Of a stretch of 22,709 nucleotides of DNA, positions 1 to 6,857 are shown piece after piece (position 1 is the stretch's first letter; every line of letters begins with the position of its first letter). The stretch covers positions 1 to 22,709 of the forward strand of contig JAUSLB010000172.1 in the NCBI GenBank assembly GCA_030646655.1, read 5' to 3'. The DNA comes from Deltaproteobacteria bacterium (lineage in GTDB: Bacteria; Desulfobacterota; GWC2-55-46). A program made the translations under genes and the position numbers. The notes below the pieces were generated by a model. That model did no database searches and was not told the origin of the DNA. It saw nothing but the letters and a program-made list of their open reading frames with translations.

Positions 1-144
1 CGCAACCTGATAGGCAATCCATGGAAGGATAGCCAAATTGCGAGACCGAAAAGTCGAGCAATTTGCAAGATTTGGACGGATTTACTCCGGCCAAATCTTG
101 GCTGAAAAAGTCCAGGACGGACTTTTTCAGCATACTGATAGACT
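1..144 (-). repeat. Five-hairpin dispersed repeat, copy A (inverted, truncated by window edge)
   Basis: The reverse complement matches copies B (3645-3810) and C (21285-21458). Against B, a hand alignment shows about 15 mismatches over about 144 bases and no gaps. Reading on the minus strand it begins near 144 and holds the perfect 31-nt hairpin with 13-bp arms GCTGAAAAAGTCC/GGACTTTTTCAGC. Next come an AGATTTGG/CCAAATCT hairpin that continues inward, a CAAATTGC/GCAATTTG hairpin, a GGCTATCC/GGATTGCC hairpin with one mismatch, and the first arm of a fifth hairpin. The second arm of that hairpin would lie before base 1. The function is unknown. It could be a non-autonomous mobile repeat or a structured RNA element. 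Confidence 0.85.
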
Positions 145-224
145 CTGTTTGCGTGAAGCTCAGCTAAACACGCCCCTGTCATGCGGGCGGAGCGAAATCA
201 TATTTGGATAAACGATTTGATTTT

Positions 225-1868
225 ATGAAAAAGATAATCCTCTTTTTTTTATTTCTTCTTTTCTCCTGCGAGCAGAAGGCCCATTCCTCAACCCTCGTCC
301 TCGAGGGCAGGATGGACGGCGCCGTGGGGATCACTCAGGAGCGCTCTTTTAGCGTCCCCAAAGCGGGGCTTAAAAGACTTGTCTTCCGCTTCGCCGTCCC
401 CGCTGATTTCAATGGCCGCACCGTAAGCCAGAACATAGCCGGACATGCCGTCGAGTATTACCCGAAGCCTGACTCGGTAAAGATTGAAAAAGACCGGTTC
501 GGGAACTCGTTTACGGCAGTGACATGGCTTGATTTGACGGAGGACGCGAAGGTAAGAGAGACTTACAAGGCGTTGATCGGTATCGACCTGAAGGGAGTTA
601 AAAGCGTTGCGCCCTTTCCGCTTGATTTAAAGGAGATCCCCGAAAGTGAAAGGAGGTTCCTCCCCGAAACCCCGCTCGTCCAGTTTGAAAGCCCTGAGGT
701 CAGACCCATCGCGCACTCCCTTTCAAAGGGCTTAACCTCGGAGCAGGAAGTGGTGATGTCCGTATTGAACTGGGTTGTTGATAATATTAAATATAAGACG
801 CCTGTAGAGGATTATAGCGCCCTTTGGACGCTTAAAACAGGGCAGGGCAACTGCCAGAACTTCTCGCATCTCTCTATCGCGCTCCTGCGTTCCCTCGGCA
901 TACCGGCAAGGATTGTAGGAGGGGTATCCCTCGGGAAATCATGGAAGGTGCCGCTTAAAGACGGCGCGCTTCTGCAATCGATAGGGCAGGGCGGCCACGC
1001 TTGGCTGGAGGTATGGTACCCTGATTTGGGCTGGGTCCCCTATGACGCGCAGCAGAGCCATCTGTTTGTGGGCCCGAGGCACATTAAGCAGACCGTAGGG
1101 TTGGACTCGATGGACATAAACGACTCATGGAGGGCCTCCCCGGTATTGCCGCCTTTTAAAGAGGAGATAGCGGCTGATTATTTGAAGGACGATATAGAGC
1201 TGTCCCTTAAAGAGGCGCGGCCCGGGCCTGTCAGCTATATAATGACGAGTTCGATATTTACAGGGGCAAAGGTTATGCCTGTCCCTCCCAAAAGACCTGA
1301 GGAGCCGAAGCCGCCTGCAAAGGAGATAACGGAGTTCGGCAATACGGAGTTCCCGTCGCTTATGGATTTCTATATTAAATCAAAAGAGGATGTGGGCAGG
1401 AAGACCTTTGACAAGGAAACCGCCGAGTATGTCACGGGCGCTCATACATTCGCTCAGGCCTTTACCATTCCCAGGTCCTTAAAGATAGATGCCGTCTCCC
1501 TTGCCATGCACAAGTTCGGCGGGAGGGCCGGGAGCCTCTGGATAGACGTGGTGAAGGACGATAGGGGACGGCCCGGCATGGAGGGGCTAAGGAGCCTCCC
1601 GCTTTTGCTTGATACCGTCCCATATTATCCGGGGTATAAATGGTTAGGCTTCGGCTTCGGCGACGAGCCTGCCCTTCCTCCGGGTAAGTACTGGATAATA
1701 CTAAGACATTCGAGGGATGCGGTCGTGAACTGGTTCTATACCCCCGGCAACGCCTACGGAGGGCCTGACGACGCCCGCTCCACAGAGGCAGGGATTGACT
1801 GGTCGAACATTATGAATTATGATTTCAATTTCAGTGTTAAAGGCGCCTTCCTTGCCGCAGGGGATTAA
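225..1868 (+). CDS. Predicted lipoprotein with transglutaminase-like (papain-like) domain
   Basis: The N-terminus looks like a lipoprotein signal: basic MKK, a short hydrophobic stretch, then LFSC as lipobox (Phe at -2 is atypical). This places the protein in the envelope. A transglutaminase-core domain lies at about residues 170-290. Its triad is visible as Cys in GNCQNFS (about residue 210), His in GGHAWLEVW (about 258) and Asp in VPYDAQQ (about 274), the usual spacing. A Pro/Lys/Glu-rich linker (about 350-370) leads to a C-terminal part rich in beta-type sequence (LWIDVV, GKYWIILRHS) that resembles a jelly-roll binding module. Such proteins cleave or rearrange amide bonds, and the substrate here is unknown. 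ATG 225 is chosen because it gives a compact signal. An in-frame TTG at 204, 11 nt after GGAG, would add seven residues. The upstream neighbour is repeat copy A. Confidence 0.8.
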   Translation: MKKIILFFLFLLFSCEQKAHSSTLVLEGRMDGAVGITQERSFSVPKAGLKRLVFRFAVPADFNGRTVSQNIAGHAVEYYPKPDSVKIEKDRFGNSFTAVTWLDLTEDAKVRETYKALIGIDLKGVKSVAPFPLDLKEIPESERRFLPETPLVQFESPEVRPIAHSLSKGLTSEQEVVMSVLNWVVDNIKYKTPVEDYSALWTLKTGQGNCQNFSHLSIALLRSLGIPARIVGGVSLGKSWKVPLKDGALLQSIGQGGHAWLEVWYPDLGWVPYDAQQSHLFVGPRHIKQTVGLDSMDINDSWRASPVLPPFKEEIAADYLKDDIELSLKEARPGPVSYIMTSSIFTGAKVMPVPPKRPEEPKPPAKEITEFGNTEFPSLMDFYIKSKEDVGRKTFDKETAEYVTGAHTFAQAFTIPRSLKIDAVSLAMHKFGGRAGSLWIDVVKDDRGRPGMEGLRSLPLLLDTVPYYPGYKWLGFGFGDEPALPPGKYWIILRHSRDAVVNWFYTPGNAYGGPDDARSTEAGIDWSNIMNYDFNFSVKGAFLAAGD

Positions 1869-1874
1869 TTTTCC

Positions 1875-1908
1875 TTGCAAGATGAGGCGGATTATGATTA
1901 ATTAATAC
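1875..1908 (+). promoter_or_regulatory. AT-rich candidate promoter region for rpsB (weak)
   Basis: The gap between the lipoprotein gene and rpsB starts with an AT-rich stretch. It contains TTGCAA (1875-1880), TATGAT (1893-1898) and TAATAC (1903-1908). None of the pairs has consensus 16-18 nt spacing, so the exact boxes cannot be assigned. A promoter is expected here because rpsB normally heads its own transcript and the upstream gene is unrelated. Confidence 0.25.
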
Positions 1909-1932
1909 GATTAAATACGCACGCATGGGTTC

Positions 1933-1967
1933 GGCCGGCGGTGTCCGGATTTCCCGGATATCCGGCC
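1933..1967 (+). promoter_or_regulatory. GC-rich hairpin in rpsB leader (attenuator or upstream terminator)
   Basis: GGCCGG (1933-1938) pairs with CCGGCC (1962-1967), and inside it TCCGG (1944-1948) pairs with CCGGA (1954-1958). The 3' side runs into TATTTTG. It lies 50 nt before the rpsB start. It could terminate the lipoprotein transcript, or act in an S2-responsive rpsB leader of the sort known in other bacteria. The sequence does not decide between them. Confidence 0.45.
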
Positions 1968-2017
1968 TATTTTGCCCGTGCGGAGGATAAAAACCAAAAA
2001 AGGAGAGGGAGAGAAGA

Positions 2018-2812
2018 ATGGCATATCTTACAATGAAGCAGCTTCTGGAATCCGGGGTGCACTTCGGCCACCAGACAAAGAGGTGGAACCCCAAGATGAA
2101 GCCCTACATCTACGGGGCGCGTAACGGCATCTACATAATAGACCTCCAGCAGACGGTAAAGATGTTCAAGGAGGCCTATGACTTCATAAAGGCCACCAAC
2201 GCCAAGGGCGGCAAGGTGCTCTTCGTAGGCACGAAGAAGCAGGCCCAGAGCGCCATACTGGAAGAGTCGAAGAGGTGCGGCATGGGCTCCATAAATAACA
2301 GGTGGGTAGGCGGCTTTTTAACGAACTTCGCAACGGTTAAGAAGAGCATAAACAGACTAAAGCAGCTCGATACTTTAGAGACCAGCCCTGATTTCGCATC
2401 GGCGACGAAAAAAGAGACCCTCATGCTGCAGAGGGAGCGCGAGAGGATGGAGAAGTATTTGGGCGGCGTGCGCGAGATCGAAGGGCTTCCTGCTGCGCTC
2501 TTTATAATAGACTCCAAGAAAGAGACTATTGCCATAAAAGAGGCAAAGAGGCTCGGCATAAAGGTCGTTGCGATAGTAGATACAAACTGCGACCCTGACG
2601 AGGTCGATTATATCATACCGGGCAACGACGACGCCATAAGGGCCATAAAGCTTTTCGCCTCGTCGATGGCAGATGCGTGCATTGAGGGCAAGGCGCTTTA
2701 TCAGGAGAGCCTTCAGGCGAAGATGGACAAGAAAGAGAAGGCCCAGCCCGTCGCGGCCTCTCCGGCCCCCCAGCCCGCCGCATCCGTCCCGGTGCCGGGA
2801 GCTCAGGGCTGA
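2018..2812 (+). CDS. rpsB: 30S ribosomal protein S2
   Basis: Component of the small ribosomal subunit, assembled late on the 30S body. The N-terminal signature [19 protein letters not shown] is textbook S2. Further family blocks are [32 protein letters not shown] and the C-terminal [16 protein letters not shown]. At 264 aa it is slightly longer than the E. coli protein. The last ~30 residues are an Ala/Pro-rich low-complexity tail. The start is fixed by a strong purine-rich ribosome binding site (AAAGGAGAGGGAGAG) just before ATG. It is followed by tsf in the almost universal rpsB-tsf order, with a 134-nt hairpin-containing spacer. Confidence 0.98.
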   Translation: MAYLTMKQLLESGVHFGHQTKRWNPKMKPYIYGARNGIYIIDLQQTVKMFKEAYDFIKATNAKGGKVLFVGTKKQAQSAILEESKRCGMGSINNRWVGGFLTNFATVKKSINRLKQLDTLETSPDFASATKKETLMLQRERERMEKYLGGVREIEGLPAALFIIDSKKETIAIKEAKRLGIKVVAIVDTNCDPDEVDYIIPGNDDAIRAIKLFASSMADACIEGKALYQESLQAKMDKKEKAQPVAASPAPQPAASVPVPGAQG

Positions 2813-2822
2813 AGAATCCCTC

Positions 2823-2906
2823 TAATAGAGGGTTCAATTCCCCGAAGCTTGCTTCGAGACTTTTTCAGCCGTAGTGGTCTTCGATACCTCGCAGCTTGCT
2901 GCGGGG
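2823..2906 (+). repeat. Hairpin-rich rpsB-tsf spacer with twin CTTG-loop hairpins and a fragment of the five-hairpin repeat
   Basis: Downstream of rpsB there is a small CCTCT/AGAGG palindrome. CGAAG-CTTG-CTTCG (2843-2856) and CCTCGCAG-CTTG-CTGCGGGG (2887-2906) then form two hairpins with the same CTTG loop. Between them, GACTTTTTCAGCC (2858-2870) matches the right arm of hairpin 1 of the dispersed repeat. The stretch may be a decayed repeat insertion, or it may tune the ratio of S2 to EF-Ts transcription. Confidence 0.5.
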
Positions 2907-2946
2907 AGGTTAATTTAAGAATACTTTAGGAGGAGTCTTTTAGATA

Positions 2947-3594
2947 ATGGAGATTTCCGCAACCGCAGTAAAAGAGCTCAGGGAAAAGACAGGCGCAGGC
3001 ATAATGGACTGCAAGAAGGCGCTTGCCGAGTCAAAAGGCGATATTGAGAATGCTACTACCTACTTAAGGGAAAAGGGCCTTGCTGCCGCGCAGAAAAAGG
3101 CCTCAAGGGCCGCTTCCGAAGGCATTGTGACCGCTTACATACACAGCGGCGGCAGGGTAGGCGTCCTTCTTGAGGTGAACTGCGAAACGGACTTCGTCGC
3201 AAAGACCGACGGTTTCGCCTCCCTCGTCAAAGACATCGCCATGCACATAGCCGCCATGAGCCCGCTCTATGTCAACAGGAACGAGGTGCCTGCCGGGGTC
3301 ATGGAGAAGGAAAAAGAGATCTACGCGGTGCAGGCGCGGGAGTCCGGAAAGCCCGAGCAGGTTATACGGAAGATGGTCGAAGGCAAGGTCGAGAAGTTCT
3401 TTAAGGAGGTCTGTCTGCTTGAGCAGCCATTTGTAAAGAACCCCGACATGACAATTGAGAAGCTCGTCATGGAGGCCATAGCAAGGCTCGGCGAGAATAT
3501 CTCCGTAAGGCGCTTTTCAAGGTTCAAGGTGGGCGAGGGGCTTGAGAAGAAGAGCAAGGACTTTGCCACCGAGGTCGCCGCGGCGCAGGCCTGA
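2947..3594 (+). CDS. tsf: Elongation factor Ts
   Basis: Guanine nucleotide exchange factor that recycles EF-Tu-GDP to EF-Tu-GTP in the cytoplasm. The N-terminal UBA-like domain shows the diagnostic LREKTGAGIMDCKKAL (about residues 10-25) followed by YLREKGLAAAQKKASR. The core begins with GVLLEVNCETDFVAK, the second signature. At 215 aa it is shorter than E. coli EF-Ts (about 283), within the range of the shorter EF-Ts forms that have a reduced core. AGGAGGAG (2928-2935) precedes ATG by 11 nt, which is a long but usable spacing. The downstream spacer carries a terminator-like hairpin and repeat copy B, so tsf may end a transcript before pyrH. Confidence 0.98.
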   Translation: MEISATAVKELREKTGAGIMDCKKALAESKGDIENATTYLREKGLAAAQKKASRAASEGIVTAYIHSGGRVGVLLEVNCETDFVAKTDGFASLVKDIAMHIAAMSPLYVNRNEVPAGVMEKEKEIYAVQARESGKPEQVIRKMVEGKVEKFFKEVCLLEQPFVKNPDMTIEKLVMEAIARLGENISVRRFSRFKVGEGLEKKSKDFATEVAAAQA

Positions 3595-3600
3595 TGTAAC

Positions 3601-3628
3601 GGGGGCCAGCCAGCGCCCTCTTTTTTTT
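3601..3628 (+). terminator. Rho-independent terminator after tsf
   Basis: GGGGGC (3601-3606) pairs with GCGCCC (3613-3618), with one internal mismatch and loop CAGCCA. A short gap and then eight T residues (3621-3628) follow. It starts six bases past the tsf stop codon, which is the usual place for an intrinsic terminator. Confidence 0.6.
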
Positions 3629-3644
3629 GAAAACCCTCTCCGCA

Positions 3645-3810
3645 TCTAACAGGATGCTGAAAAAGTCCGTCCTGGACTTTTTCAGCAACGATTTGGCCGG
3701 GCTGCCTCCGTCCAAACCTTACAAATTGCCCGGCTTTTCGGTCTCGCAATTTGGCAATCCTTACATGGATTGCCTATCAGGTTGCGGCTTGAAGCAACCT
3801 GATAAATCCT
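3645..3810 (+). repeat. Five-hairpin dispersed repeat, copy B
   Basis: Complete copy with five consecutive stem-loops. H1 3656-3686 has 13-bp arms and loop GTCCT. H2 is GATTTGG (3690-3696)/CCAAACC (3712-3718) with one mismatch. H3 is CAAATTGC (3722-3729)/GCAATTTG (3746-3753). H4 is GGCAATCC (3753-3760)/GGATTGCC (3767-3774). H5 is ATCAGGTTGC (3776-3785)/GCAACCTGAT (3794-3803). Almost the whole element is paired. It lies between the tsf terminator and pyrH. No transposase lies nearby. Confidence 0.88.
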
Positions 3811-3833
3811 TTGATTCACCAAAAAATATAAAA

Positions 3834-3848
3834 AGGCCCAACGGGCCT
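3834..3848 (+). promoter_or_regulatory. Perfect hairpin immediately upstream of pyrH
   Basis: AGGCCC (3834-3839) and GGGCCT (3843-3848) form a perfect 6-bp stem with a 3-nt loop, 13 nt before the pyrH ATG. There is no T-tract after it, so it does not look like a normal terminator. It occupies the place where a ribosome binding site would be expected. Confidence 0.45.
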
Positions 3849-3861
3849 GATTGGCCAGACC

Positions 3862-4578
3862 ATGCCGGAACGCAAATACAACCGCATACTCCTTAAGCTC
3901 TCGGGCGAGGCCCTTATGGGGGAGAAGGAGTACGGGGTCGACACCAACGTCATTAACGCCATCGCATCCGAGGTGAAAGAGGTCCATCAGCTCGGGGTTC
4001 AGGTCGCGCTCGTTATAGGCGGCGGGAATATCTTTAGGGGGGTGTCGGCGAGCGCGAAGGGCATGGACAGGGCAACCGCAGACTATGTCGGCATGCTCGC
4101 CACCGTCATAAACTCCCTGATGCTTCAGGACGCCCTCGAAAAACAGGGCATATTCACAAGGGTCATCTCCGCCATAGAGATGAAGGAGCTGGCAGAGCCT
4201 TACATAAGGAGGAAGGCCGTCCGGCATCTGGAAAAGGGGAGGGTCATAATCTTCGCCGCCGGCACCGGCAACCCTTATATCACCACGTACACGGCCGCGT
4301 CCCTGCGCGCGATGGAGATACACGCCGACGTCATCTTAAAGGGCACGAAGGTCGACGGGGTCTATGACAGGGACCCGATGAAAGACCCGAACGCAAAAAG
4401 GTATACGAGGCTTAAATACATCGATGTCCTCAAGGATGGCCTTAAGGTGATGGACACCACCGCCATCTCGCTCTGCATGGACAACAACCTCCCAATAATA
4501 GTCTTCAGCATAAAGGAGGCCGGCAACCTCATTAAGATCGTAAAGGGCGGGGATATCGGGACGCTTGTAGGCCCGTAA
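3862..4578 (+). CDS. pyrH: UMP kinase
   Basis: Phosphorylates UMP to UDP with ATP, feeding pyrimidine nucleotide synthesis. It is a cytoplasmic hexamer of the amino acid kinase fold. Visible motifs are the N-terminal [13 protein letters not shown], the Gly-rich GGGNIFRG, the [15 protein letters not shown] helix and the C-terminal nucleotide-binding [13 protein letters not shown]. At 238 aa it has standard length. ATG 3862 gives the usual MPERKY-type N-terminus. There is no Shine-Dalgarno sequence in front, where a GGCCC hairpin and repeat copy B sit instead. It heads pyrH-frr-uppS-cdsA, a common bacterial order. Confidence 0.97.
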   Translation: MPERKYNRILLKLSGEALMGEKEYGVDTNVINAIASEVKEVHQLGVQVALVIGGGNIFRGVSASAKGMDRATADYVGMLATVINSLMLQDALEKQGIFTRVISAIEMKELAEPYIRRKAVRHLEKGRVIIFAAGTGNPYITTYTAASLRAMEIHADVILKGTKVDGVYDRDPMKDPNAKRYTRLKYIDVLKDGLKVMDTTAISLCMDNNLPIIVFSIKEAGNLIKIVKGGDIGTLVGP

Positions 4579-4621
4579 TATTTTCTCTACGGCAAAATAA
4601 TTCAAAAAAACGGGGTTTGAG

Positions 4622-5179
4622 ATGAAAGAAGAGATTTTTTCAGACCTTAAGAAAAGGATGGCCAAGGCGCTGGAGGCCTTGAACCACGAGCTTGCTGGCT
4701 TAAGGACGGGCAGGGCCGCCATCTCCATACTCGACGGGGTAAAGGTTGACTTTTACGGGAACCCGGCCCCGATAAAGCAGATAGCCACTCTATCCGTCCC
4801 CGAGAGCAGGACGATCACCATACAGCCGTGGGACATCTCTCAGATACACGCCATAGAGAAGGCTATCCTCGCCTCCGGGCTCGGGCTTAACCCCTCTAAC
4901 GACGGCAAGGTGATAAGGATAAACTTCCCGCCCTTGACCGAAGAGAGGCGCAAAGAACTCGTTAAGATAGCCAAGAAGCACGGCGAGGAGTGCAAGGTCT
5001 CGATAAGGAACGCGCGCAGGGACGCGAACGAGGCCTTAAAAAAGATCGAGAAGGACAAGAAGATCTCTCAGGACGACCTTAAAAAATACCAACACGAGGT
5101 CCAGGACCTTACTGATAAGCAGATCGCGAAGATCGACGAGATACTCTCCCAAAAAGAAGCCGAGATCATGGAAGTCTAA
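4622..5179 (+). CDS. frr: Ribosome recycling factor
   Basis: Splits post-termination ribosomes together with EF-G. At 185 aa it has exactly the family length. Diagnostic segments include [23 protein letters not shown], the block [37 protein letters not shown] and [12 protein letters not shown], followed by the long helical C-terminus [20 protein letters not shown]. It starts 43 nt after pyrH, with a weak GGGG-containing ribosome binding site. Confidence 0.98.
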   Translation: MKEEIFSDLKKRMAKALEALNHELAGLRTGRAAISILDGVKVDFYGNPAPIKQIATLSVPESRTITIQPWDISQIHAIEKAILASGLGLNPSNDGKVIRINFPPLTEERRKELVKIAKKHGEECKVSIRNARRDANEALKKIEKDKKISQDDLKKYQHEVQDLTDKQIAKIDEILSQKEAEIMEV

Positions 5180-5267
5180 GCCCGGCTTTAAATCTCTTTA
5201 AAACCTTGCAGAGAGCAGGGGGTTCATTAGACTTGTTAGGGCCCTCGGTTTGTGGTAAATTTCAGGA

Positions 5268-6002
5268 ATGGCAAATAATAAGGAAAGGCTCCCGGGGCAT
5301 ATCGCCATAATAATGGACGGGAACGGCCGCTGGGCACGGCAGAGGCTCCTTAACCGCATTAACGGCCACCGCAAGGGGATCGACGCAGCGCGCGACACCG
5401 TCCGGTACTGCGCCGAGATGGGGATAGGGTACTTAACGCTTTATACATTCTCGAGGGAGAACTGGAACAGGCCCGCCCATGAGGTTCAGGCCCTTATGAT
5501 GTTTTTAGAGAGCCACTTAAGGGGCGAGGAAAAAAGCCTCATGGAGAACAATATCCGCTTCAGGCCAATAGGCAACATCTCCGAGCTGCCCGCCGGCGTA
5601 AGGGCGGTAATAGCCGACCTCGAATCAAAGACATCGAAGAATACCGGCATGGTATTACAGCTCGCCTTAAGCTATAGCGGCAGGGAAGAGATAGTCAGCG
5701 CGGCAAGGGAGCTTGCGAAGAAGGCGAAAGAGGGCGCCCTTGAGCCTGAGGCCATTACCGAAGACCTCTTCAGGGCAAGCCTCTATACGAAAGACGCGCC
5801 CGACCCCGATCTCCTCATAAGGACGAGCGGGGAGAAGAGGATATCCAACTTCCTCCTCTGGCAGCTCGCTTACACAGAGATATACATAACCGACGTGCTT
5901 TGGCCGGATTTCTCCAGGGGCGACCTTGAGGAGGCTATAAGGGATTATCAGGGGAGGGAGCGCAGGTTCGGCCTCGTAAAAGAGGGAGCGGCCGCGGGCT
6001 AA
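5268..6002 (+). CDS. uppS: Isoprenyl transferase (undecaprenyl diphosphate synthase)
   Basis: Cis-prenyltransferase that extends farnesyl diphosphate with isopentenyl diphosphate to the C55 lipid carrier used for peptidoglycan and other envelope polymers. The catalytic start HIAIIMDGNGRWA (Asp at about residue 17) is intact. It is followed by TLYTFSRENWNRP and the C-terminal DPDLLIRTSGEKRISNFLLW, all hallmark motifs. At 244 aa it has the typical length. CAGGA lies directly before the ATG, too close for an ideal ribosome binding site. An in-frame TAA at 5256 rules out a long N-terminal extension. The substrate precursors come from the MEP pathway, to which the nearby dxr belongs. Confidence 0.97.
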   Translation: MANNKERLPGHIAIIMDGNGRWARQRLLNRINGHRKGIDAARDTVRYCAEMGIGYLTLYTFSRENWNRPAHEVQALMMFLESHLRGEEKSLMENNIRFRPIGNISELPAGVRAVIADLESKTSKNTGMVLQLALSYSGREEIVSAARELAKKAKEGALEPEAITEDLFRASLYTKDAPDPDLLIRTSGEKRISNFLLWQLAYTEIYITDVLWPDFSRGDLEEAIRDYQGRERRFGLVKEGAAAG

Positions 6003-6042
6003 GTCAGCCCGGCCTTTCAACAGGTTCAAGGGGGAGGGGAGT

Positions 6043-6849
6043 CTGAAAAGGGTAGTTACCGGTCTTTTTTTAATTCCCGTAATAGTATATATTATCCTTT
6101 ATACCTCTGCATTCTGGATACTCTCGGTAGCGACTCTTATAACCCTTCTTGCCCTCCTTGAGTTCAATAGCCTGACGGTATTAAAGTTAAGGGACAGGCG
6201 GCTCGACCTCCTCGGGGTGGCCTTTGGCGTCCTTTTGCCGCCTTTGTTTTATTTTAAAGGCATGGGGGCGGCCTTTCCGTTATTTATAGGCGCGCTCTTT
6301 GTCTTTTTTCTCTACAGCATGCTCACGGGCCGGGAGCTAAAGGACTCGGCCGTGGACATATCTTTCAAGGCGCTCGGGCTTTTGTATGTGGCTCTGCCGC
6401 TATCGTATTTCCCGGCCATAAGGGAGATGGCTAACGGCGAGTGGTGGATACTTTTTCTTTTAGCCGTCATCTGGGCGAGCGACACGCTCGCGTTCGTTGG
6501 GGGGAAGCTCTTCGGCAAACACAGCCTCGCCCCTGCAATAAGCCCCAAAAAGACCGTAGAGGGCGCTCTCGGCGGGCTTTTAGGGGCGGCCGTCGCTGGA
6601 TTCTTGTTCAACAGGTTCGCCCCTATGGGGATGGGCTTAAAGGAGGTGTTCGTACTCTCCTTGAGCATAGGCTTTATAGCGACGATCGGGGACCTTGCGG
6701 AATCGCTCCTTAAAAGGAGCGCGGGGGTCAAGGACTCGGGCACCATCATCCCGGGCCACGGCGGGATACTCGACAGGATCGACTCTATCCTCTTCCCGGC
6801 GCCGCTGCTTTATTATTTTCTGGTCTGCCAGTCCCAGTGGGGCGGATAG
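6043..6849 (+). CDS. cdsA: Phosphatidate cytidylyltransferase, CTG start
   Basis: Makes CDP-diacylglycerol from phosphatidate and CTP in the inner membrane. This is the branch point for phospholipids and the substrate of PssA encoded further on. The C-terminal signature is complete, from SLLKRSAGVKDSG to HGGILDRID. Several hydrophobic helices are evident. The frame stays open upstream of GTG 6217 to CTG 6043, which is preceded by GGAGG at 6033-6037 with a 5-nt spacer. The extra 58 residues, beginning LKRVVTGLFLIPVIVYI, look like the normal CdsA N-terminus and bring the protein to the usual ~268 aa. The CTG start is therefore preferred, although unusual. Confidence 0.92.
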   Translation: MKRVVTGLFLIPVIVYIILYTSAFWILSVATLITLLALLEFNSLTVLKLRDRRLDLLGVAFGVLLPPLFYFKGMGAAFPLFIGALFVFFLYSMLTGRELKDSAVDISFKALGLLYVALPLSYFPAIREMANGEWWILFLLAVIWASDTLAFVGGKLFGKHSLAPAISPKKTVEGALGGLLGAAVAGFLFNRFAPMGMGLKEVFVLSLSIGFIATIGDLAESLLKRSAGVKDSGTIIPGHGGILDRIDSILFPAPLLYYFLVCQSQWGG

Positions 6850-6857
6850 GAGAGGCT

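Noticed and set aside
3656..3686. Hairpin 1 of the repeat as a rho-independent terminator
   Set aside because: The stem is perfect, but no T-run follows and the T-stretch is within the stem. The better terminator for tsf is at 3601-3628.
3627..3896. Plus-strand 89-codon frame running through repeat B into pyrH
   Set aside because: A similar frame exists in copy A by sequence identity, but copy C breaks it with one-base indels. There is no ribosome binding site at a proper distance.
3682..4323. 213-codon minus-strand open frame opposite pyrH
   Set aside because: It is antisense to a secure pyrH, partly covers repeat B, and its Arg/His/Tyr-rich composition is typical of a shadow frame.
6217..6849. 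cdsA starting at GTG 6217
   Set aside because: It lacks a ribosome binding site and would lose the first membrane helix. The frame continues to a CTG with GGAGG.
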